Shown: positions 58,740 to 64,000 of the stretch, piece after piece
Numbering within the stretch: the first letter of the stretch is position 1
Layout of the letters: every line of letters starts with the position of its first letter
Source of the DNA: Callipepla californica brunnescens
Lineage: Eukaryota > Chordata > Aves > Galliformes > Odontophoridae
Assembly (NCBI GenBank): GCA_023055505.1
Contig: JALIRH010000004.1
Coordinates: 11,899,368-11,963,367, forward strand
Direction of reading: 5' to 3'
Length of the DNA: 64,000 nt
Translations under genes and position numbers: made by a program
Notes under the pieces: model-generated
The model's database searches: none
Seen by the model: only the letters and a program-made list of their open reading frames with translations
Told to the model about the DNA's origin: nothing

Positions 58740-59040
58740 CCTCCCGAAACTGACTGCAGCATTCTGCTGAAAGGTCTCGAATGCAAATATTAGGAATGAG
58801 CTTTCAATGCTTAGGAAGCCAGGCAGTTGTGGACATCTTTCAGGAGAGGCAATAAACACAGGCTTACAGTCCATTGTTCCGTTTGTCGCCTGCTGTGGTC
58901 CTTGAGGTTGCTTCTTGTGTTTCCAGCGATTGTAAGACATCCTTGCAGAGCCTACTGGTTAATCGCGATACGTTAAACAAGCTGCAAAGAGCTGTGGGAA
59001 ACCATTGCAAAGATACTTAACAGACTGATACACTAGGCTA
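58740..59040. promoter_or_regulatory. Candidate conserved noncoding block
   Basis: A perfect POU octamer ATGCAAAT (58781-58788) followed by GAGGCAATAAACACAGGC (forkhead-type), GTCCATTGTTCCG (SOX-type) and GGTTAATCGCGATACG, in unique sequence. Reads like a multi-factor enhancer; composition evidence only. Confidence 0.27.
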
Positions 59041-60464
59041 TGTCTGTAACCTCTTTCCATCTGATAGTGCCGTCGTTTTGTATGGGCTGTGTGGGAGGGA
59101 GCCTGCTGCCGCGACCTGAGCTCATGCCGCATTTCTCAGGCAGATGGTTCCGTCTCCCCGATGTAACCTGCAGGCTAGACGAGGCTTACAGGAGGAAAGC
59201 GTGTGAAGTCATTTCCATCCCCCCTCTTCCAAATACGTAACGCGGTTGTACGGTTTGTCGGGTACATTTTGAGACAATAGTTTTATTTTTCTCGTCTATA
59301 AATCAGGTATTATTATCACTATCATTATTATTATTACATATTATTTAAACCAGTCTGAAACTGCATACTCATATGCAATTGCATCCGAAACACTTAGCTG
59401 AGATGAGATAAGCACCACGCGTGAGGCTCAGCCAGCTGGAACAGGGGGGCTGAGGACTTCCAAAGAAGAGCTGGGATGGGGAGTGCAAAGAGCACGTTAA
59501 ATGTGTTGGCTTTCCTCACTGGAAGAGCAGGAAAGAAGGTCCAACCCGAGCCCAGGACCTGGCTTTCTGGGTGAGAAGAAGCATGGGAACACCAGTGTCG
59601 GTGTCTGAGTGGCATTTCCAGCCAAGACCCTGGGCTGCGTGGATGAGAACTGGCAGAGACCAAATACCAAACTTGACCCTCAAATGGTGTAGCAGACCTG
59701 CGGCCTCATCCTTACCCAACTCCAACGCCTGTCTGCGCTTGAACTAAACGTTAAAATGTGGTGTTTCCTGACAGCGTTGCGAGGAGCCGTAAGGGCTGGC
59801 TACCAGGCTTGCAGTGAGAGCCAACAGCTGGCCTGGCCACTACTCCTTACTTCCAGTCTGATAGCATCAAAGGTCTCAGCCTGTTTTGGCTGGGGGTTGG
59901 CTCTTGGCAGGCAGTGAATGGCTTGTGAAAGCGCTTAAGCTTAGATTTCAAGTGGGTTTCAGCACTGACGCACTCACTACGGAAGCATCCCAGTTACTGA
60001 GGACTGGATCCAGTATAGGACTTGGGTATGTGAAGAGCAAATGCCTCAGGAGGAAAGTGGCCATAAACCACCGGTGGCAGCTGCTCGTGCTGCAGCAGCA
60101 GCTATCTGGGGAAGACCCCACAGGCACGAGAACTCCAGGGAAACCTATGGAACAAGTCCGAGGTAAAGGAAGGTAACTTTTTTATATAAATGAAATTAAC
60201 ACATTTTCACACACATTCTTGCTTTTCATTAAAATGGATTCAGCTGTGGAAGCACTAGTGAGGAAGAATGTGACCTCAGGTCCCTGTTAGAAGGGTGGGA
60301 GCAGTTGTAGCAAGGGGAAATCAATGCAAGACCATTTATGTCCAATAAGGGCTATAAATTATGGACGTAGGCAGATAAAGCATTTATAAAAGTCACGTTT
60401 GCAGAGTCATGGTGAAGAGATAACAAAGGAAAATCACACCAAAGTCCCAGATCTTCAGCATTTA
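59041..60464. other. Non-coding DNA
   Basis: No gene recognised. (ATT)n tract at 59308-59346. Frames of 60-96 codons at 59394-60176 on both strands without domains. Confidence 0.6.
59308..59346. repeat. (ATT)n microsatellite, imperfect
   Basis: Runs of TATT/ATT units with CACTATC and ACAT interruptions. Confidence 0.85.
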
Positions 60465-60545
60465 CGAGCTTAATTAAGGGGTAATGTAATCAATCCGGTG
60501 ATTAATCATAAACTTCTTATTGAAGGAGAACAGTAGACATTCCTA
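60465..60545. promoter_or_regulatory. Candidate conserved noncoding block
   Basis: GAGCTTAATTAAGGGG, GTAATGTAATCAATCCGG and GGTGATTAATCATAAAC lie within 80 bp. The last contains TGATTAATCA, an exact 10-nt palindrome of the PBX/paired homeodomain type. Short and unproven. Confidence 0.25.
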
Positions 60546-61840
60546 CCAAAGGCTCCAGCGCCCATTTTGCTATCAGTCCGTCTAACTTCATCACACTGAA
60601 TCTTTCCCACTCTGAAATAGCTCCATGGGCATCTGTAGACTTACATCAAGATAAGATCAGCCCAAGGAGAAAATTGCAAGGTACTCTTAACACCTACCTG
60701 GAGTCAAATAAATGGATTCAAATCCATATTCCTACAGGGAGATAAGAAACCTGAATGGCATCATTACCTCACAGCATTGTATGTGCAAACTACATGTTCC
60801 TTAAGGACGTTAAACTTGCAGTGCCCGAGGGGAGAGCATGAATGATCACTGCTCCCAGCAGTACACGTGGTGGCATGAGGGACATCAGCAAGAGGCACCA
60901 CTGCTCATCCTGCTGCACAACACCACCACTGTGGGCAATGGAGGGTCTGGAAAAGATGGGGCGATTGCCTGCCACAGCCAGCAAGGGCAGACCGGCCCAG
61001 AGAGCTTGTGTATTCAGATCCCTATGGGAGGATGGGAACAAGCTCTTCAATCCCTCCTCCAGGATCCTGGCTTTACTGCAAGAACCCAGCCACGAAGCTA
61101 AGCCGGTCTGTTTACCAACGTAACAGTCAGAGCAAGAACTTACATCATACTGGAGCAAACAAAGCCTGGGGGAAAATACCTCTAACTTAAAGTATATTCT
61201 GATGTAAGAGCAAGCGCCATTTCAGGGTCCCTTAGTAATAAACTCCCACGCTGGAGCCTTAAGCATTAATGGTCTGTGAAAGTTATTATTTGATGTTTTT
61301 AGCATAGAATTTCACTCTGACAGGACTTTATGATGCATATTACAGAAAAAATACTGTTAACCTAATCATATTAATACCAAATCTTTGTAATATAATAGTC
61401 TCAAACATTTTGAGCAAGGCATAACCTGACTTTTCATAAATACAGGAAGACCAAATTTTTAATGATGTTATTTTCCTACTGCTTCCCCAACTCCATCTGT
61501 TAGAGTCGCTAAGATCAAGGGCCATCATTTCTCTTTTTTCACAGTCTGAACAGTGGAAAAGATGCTTAGCTTCCCAGGGCCTAATTCTGCACTTCTTATT
61601 CCCAGGGACAGCCTCTTCAGGCATTATCCATTTGTCTTTGTCTTTTTCTTTTTGAGACATGCCTGGCATAAGTCGTGTCTCAAATATAATTCCTGATTTC
61701 TGCTCCTGCTGACAGCTTAAATTATTAAGAGGAATTTTAAAGTTCTTTTTCAGCTTCTCACTTTTACATTACGGTTTTCCTTTCTGCATTTCATTTGGTT
61801 TTGGTAGTCTTATTGGAGCCAATTTTTTCTTTCCCTTTAT

Positions 61841-61860
61841 TAAAAAAATAAAATAAAATA
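61841..61860. repeat. (AAAAT)n-like A-rich tract
   Basis: TAAAAAAATAAAATAAAATA. Short low-complexity tract. Confidence 0.8.
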
Positions 61861-62657
61861 CAGGTAGTAAATACTCTGAAACATTCACCTACGCATAAAC
61901 TTTGTGCAAAGTGAATCTGCGTCCTCATATTGTCAAGAAGGGCCCTTTAAGCTTGAAACGAGAGCAGATTCTTTCAAACTTTCCCAGAGAATAGCAGTGA
62001 CCTTGCAGATCAGATAACCCATGGTCTACAAGAGTTCAAATATGTCATCAGGACTTTATTTTACTGCTCGATGTTCCTTGGCCTAGTTGTTCAAATCTGG
62101 CTAATTCCAACCCTCCATCCCCACCCCCCAAAAAAAGAAAGAAACCCTACAGGAGTGCACAGTGCCAGCAGAGCAGAGCTGGGTGCGTGCAGGAGCAAGG
62201 ATAAATGGGGCCGTGTGCTGAAAGCTGGACTGTCACTGAGTGACTGCAATCCAGTGGGTATAACATATTAAACCTAATGAAAATATTTCTTCCCCTTAAT
62301 CCATTTTCTAGCAGGCTGCAGTCCATGAAATCCAACATAGACTTCACGTTGGTACAGAAACTGATTCCAGTGCATCTTCACTGACTCTCGGTATTAACTG
62401 AGGCTTCTCCTATTTTTATAAGAAGATGAATGCTTCTTCACATTGTTGGGGAAGTGTTACACTGTACCAATAGCATTTGTCTCACTGCAGCACGAGCTGT
62501 CGCAGGGGAGAAAACCAGGAGAAGACCAATCACTTCCAGCAACACCTGCTCTCTAACTTATCTGAGCTTTGACTTCAATCTGTGCCCTTAGGCTCCAGCT
62601 CAGCAACGTGCATTTTATTTTTGAGCACAGGAGTAGCTCTGGCGTGCTTATATGCTT

Positions 62658-62691
62658 TGACTTAAGCACGTGTTTAAGTCTTTTCTTGAAT
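62658..62691. repeat. Old amniote repeat fragment
   Basis: TGACTTAAGCACGTGTTTAA then GTCTTTTCTTGAATGA closely follows the recurrent sauropsid phrase CTTAAGCACGTGCTTAAGTG and CTTTCCTGAATC. Family not assigned with confidence. The core is nearly palindromic, which fits a hairpin-type MITE. Confidence 0.42.
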
Positions 62692-64000
62692 GAGCTTCTG
62701 AATCATTTGAAACCCAGCCCCATTTCCGTCACTGAAAACCATTGTATGACATCACTGGGTTGCTCCAGAGTAGGAAAAAATCTTCTCAGTATTTCTTGAG
62801 ACAGTTTTCCTGTTGTTATACCGCTATTTTGATGGGATTCAGCTTTGGTAAGAGGTTCCAGCCCCAGCCCCAGTCTGAATTCAAAGCCAAAGCTGAGATT
62901 TGATGAAATGCTTGAGTGCTGGACAAAGCATGCTCTAACTATACATGGATTTTAGAGAGAAGAGATAAGGTGAGGGCTTTCAGGCAAAAATGCAGCCATT
63001 CCCCTCTTCCAGATCCTCCCCTCCCCAGCACAGTATTCTGGGAAGCTGCGTGTTTCAAGACCCACTGCAATCAGCAGAAGCTTGTGCCTAGCTGACTGGG
63101 TATTTCAGGTTGGAACTAAGTATCTTTTTGTTGCTTGTTTGTTTCCCTTTCCGTTCCCTTCCCTTGAAGACTTCCTTTTGAATGTTGTACCACTTTCTCC
63201 AGACAATCAGTCAGAGTATCCCATACTCCCAGCGCCCATACACGTGTCCTGGTAGCCCAACCTGAGCGTTACTAGGGGGATCCCAGGGTAACACCCTCTC
63301 AATTCTTAGCAACATGCCAAACATTTGCCCTGCTGTCATCAAGCATTATGCACTGGCCCTTTCCTGAGAGACCCTACAGCAGAGAACAGCAGACTTCAGG
63401 TTCTTCCTAGGCCAAGGCAACGCTAGTACCATAGGGAAACATTATTCATTGGAAGCAAAGCAGCTCCGATGCAGCTGGCATTCATGCTCTTCTTGGGCTT
63501 TTCACTTTAATCCACCTGAAATGCAATAAGGTTGTGGGAGCAATGTAGTTAACGATGTAAATACAAATGAAAATTAGCCAGCAAAAGAGATTCAGTTGGG
63601 CTAAATAGGAGGGAGGCTATTATCATGCCTCATATTCTCTGCTGCCCTAGTGGACAGGTGAGGGCCAACCTCAGGGGACAGAACGGCTAGCTATGTGCTC
63701 ACAGAGCACACTCTTCCAGATATTAAATCTACAATAAAGGCTACGCAGAGATGGAACTCTAAAATTACGCATCTCCTCACTGTTACTCTCTTCATTTTTA
63801 ATCCAGTTGGGCCACACTGCGAACAGATAAAAACAAACCAGCTACCACAAGCAGATCAAATTAAGCATACGTATTTCTCCACTAGGACTATAATCTCATC
63901 CTTGAGGTTTCCAGTGCTTCCCTTCCTGTGCTGATTTATGAAGCAGGCAGGCCACACTCCCCGTTTTATCTGTCACCCATTTAGCGTGGCTGCCACGTTC

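Larger units (their letters stand above)
60546..64000. other. Non-coding unique DNA
   Basis: No gene recognised. The longest frame is 122 codons (minus, 60790-61158), overlapping three plus frames of 60-93 codons. Contains an A-rich tract at 61841-61860 and an old repeat phrase at 62658-62691. The rest shows nothing I can name. Confidence 0.6.

Noticed and set aside
1..64000. CRISPR array, operon, phage or bacterial-type system
   Set aside because: No regularly spaced direct repeats, no coding-dense stretches and clear avian LINE content; this is vertebrate nuclear DNA.
1..64000. Endogenous retrovirus or LTR element
   Set aside because: I saw no paired LTRs, no primer-binding site and no gag/pol/env-like frame.

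Overview
The window looks like a gene-poor stretch of a bird nuclear genome. The evidence is five partial copies of CR1, the dominant avian LINE, recognisable by their 3' ends (gene-sense end ATTCTATGAT or the like, antisense start ATAGAATCAT). There are also a few very old MIR-type SINE remnants, a generally low density of transposons, and a compact AT-rich background with short microsatellites. I cannot name the species, though a galliform such as chicken would fit, and I cannot name the chromosome.

I recognise no protein-coding exon, tRNA, rRNA or known miRNA. The open reading frames are short, usually lack an ATG start, overlap one another on both strands and match no family I know. The only coding-derived sequence I can identify is the C-terminal tail of a dead CR1 reverse-transcriptase ORF at 16283-16750. 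The window is therefore most likely intergenic, or lies inside a very long intron.

Layout. 1-5.2 kb: AT-rich unique DNA with a perfect 13-bp hairpin at 3337-3370 and two homeodomain-site-rich blocks. 5.2-16.3 kb: a short CR1 fragment, an old MIR and mostly unmarked unique DNA. 16.3-16.8 kb: the longest CR1 copy. 16.8-32 kb: unique DNA with a well-formed candidate noncoding exon at 21146-21230 and an enhancer-like block at 26.4-26.8 kb. 32-47 kb: a CR1 tail, two MIR copies and several fragments of old amniote repeats. 47.1-48.1 kb: a CR1 fragment followed by the only CpG island in the window (24 CpG and about 66% G+C in 47521-47820), with CCAAT and CTCF-like motifs beside it. This is the best promoter candidate. 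48-64 kb: somewhat more G+C-rich DNA, one more CR1 fragment and several conserved-looking AT-rich blocks at 52.1, 57.7-59.0 and 60.5 kb.

Taken together, the window reads as regulatory or intronic DNA around a developmental-type locus: sparse repeats, many clustered ATTA/TAAT and POU/HOX/TCF-like words, one CpG island and one or two exon-like splice-site pairs. That reading is inference; only cross-species alignment and RNA evidence could confirm it. I found no sign of an undescribed multi-gene system.
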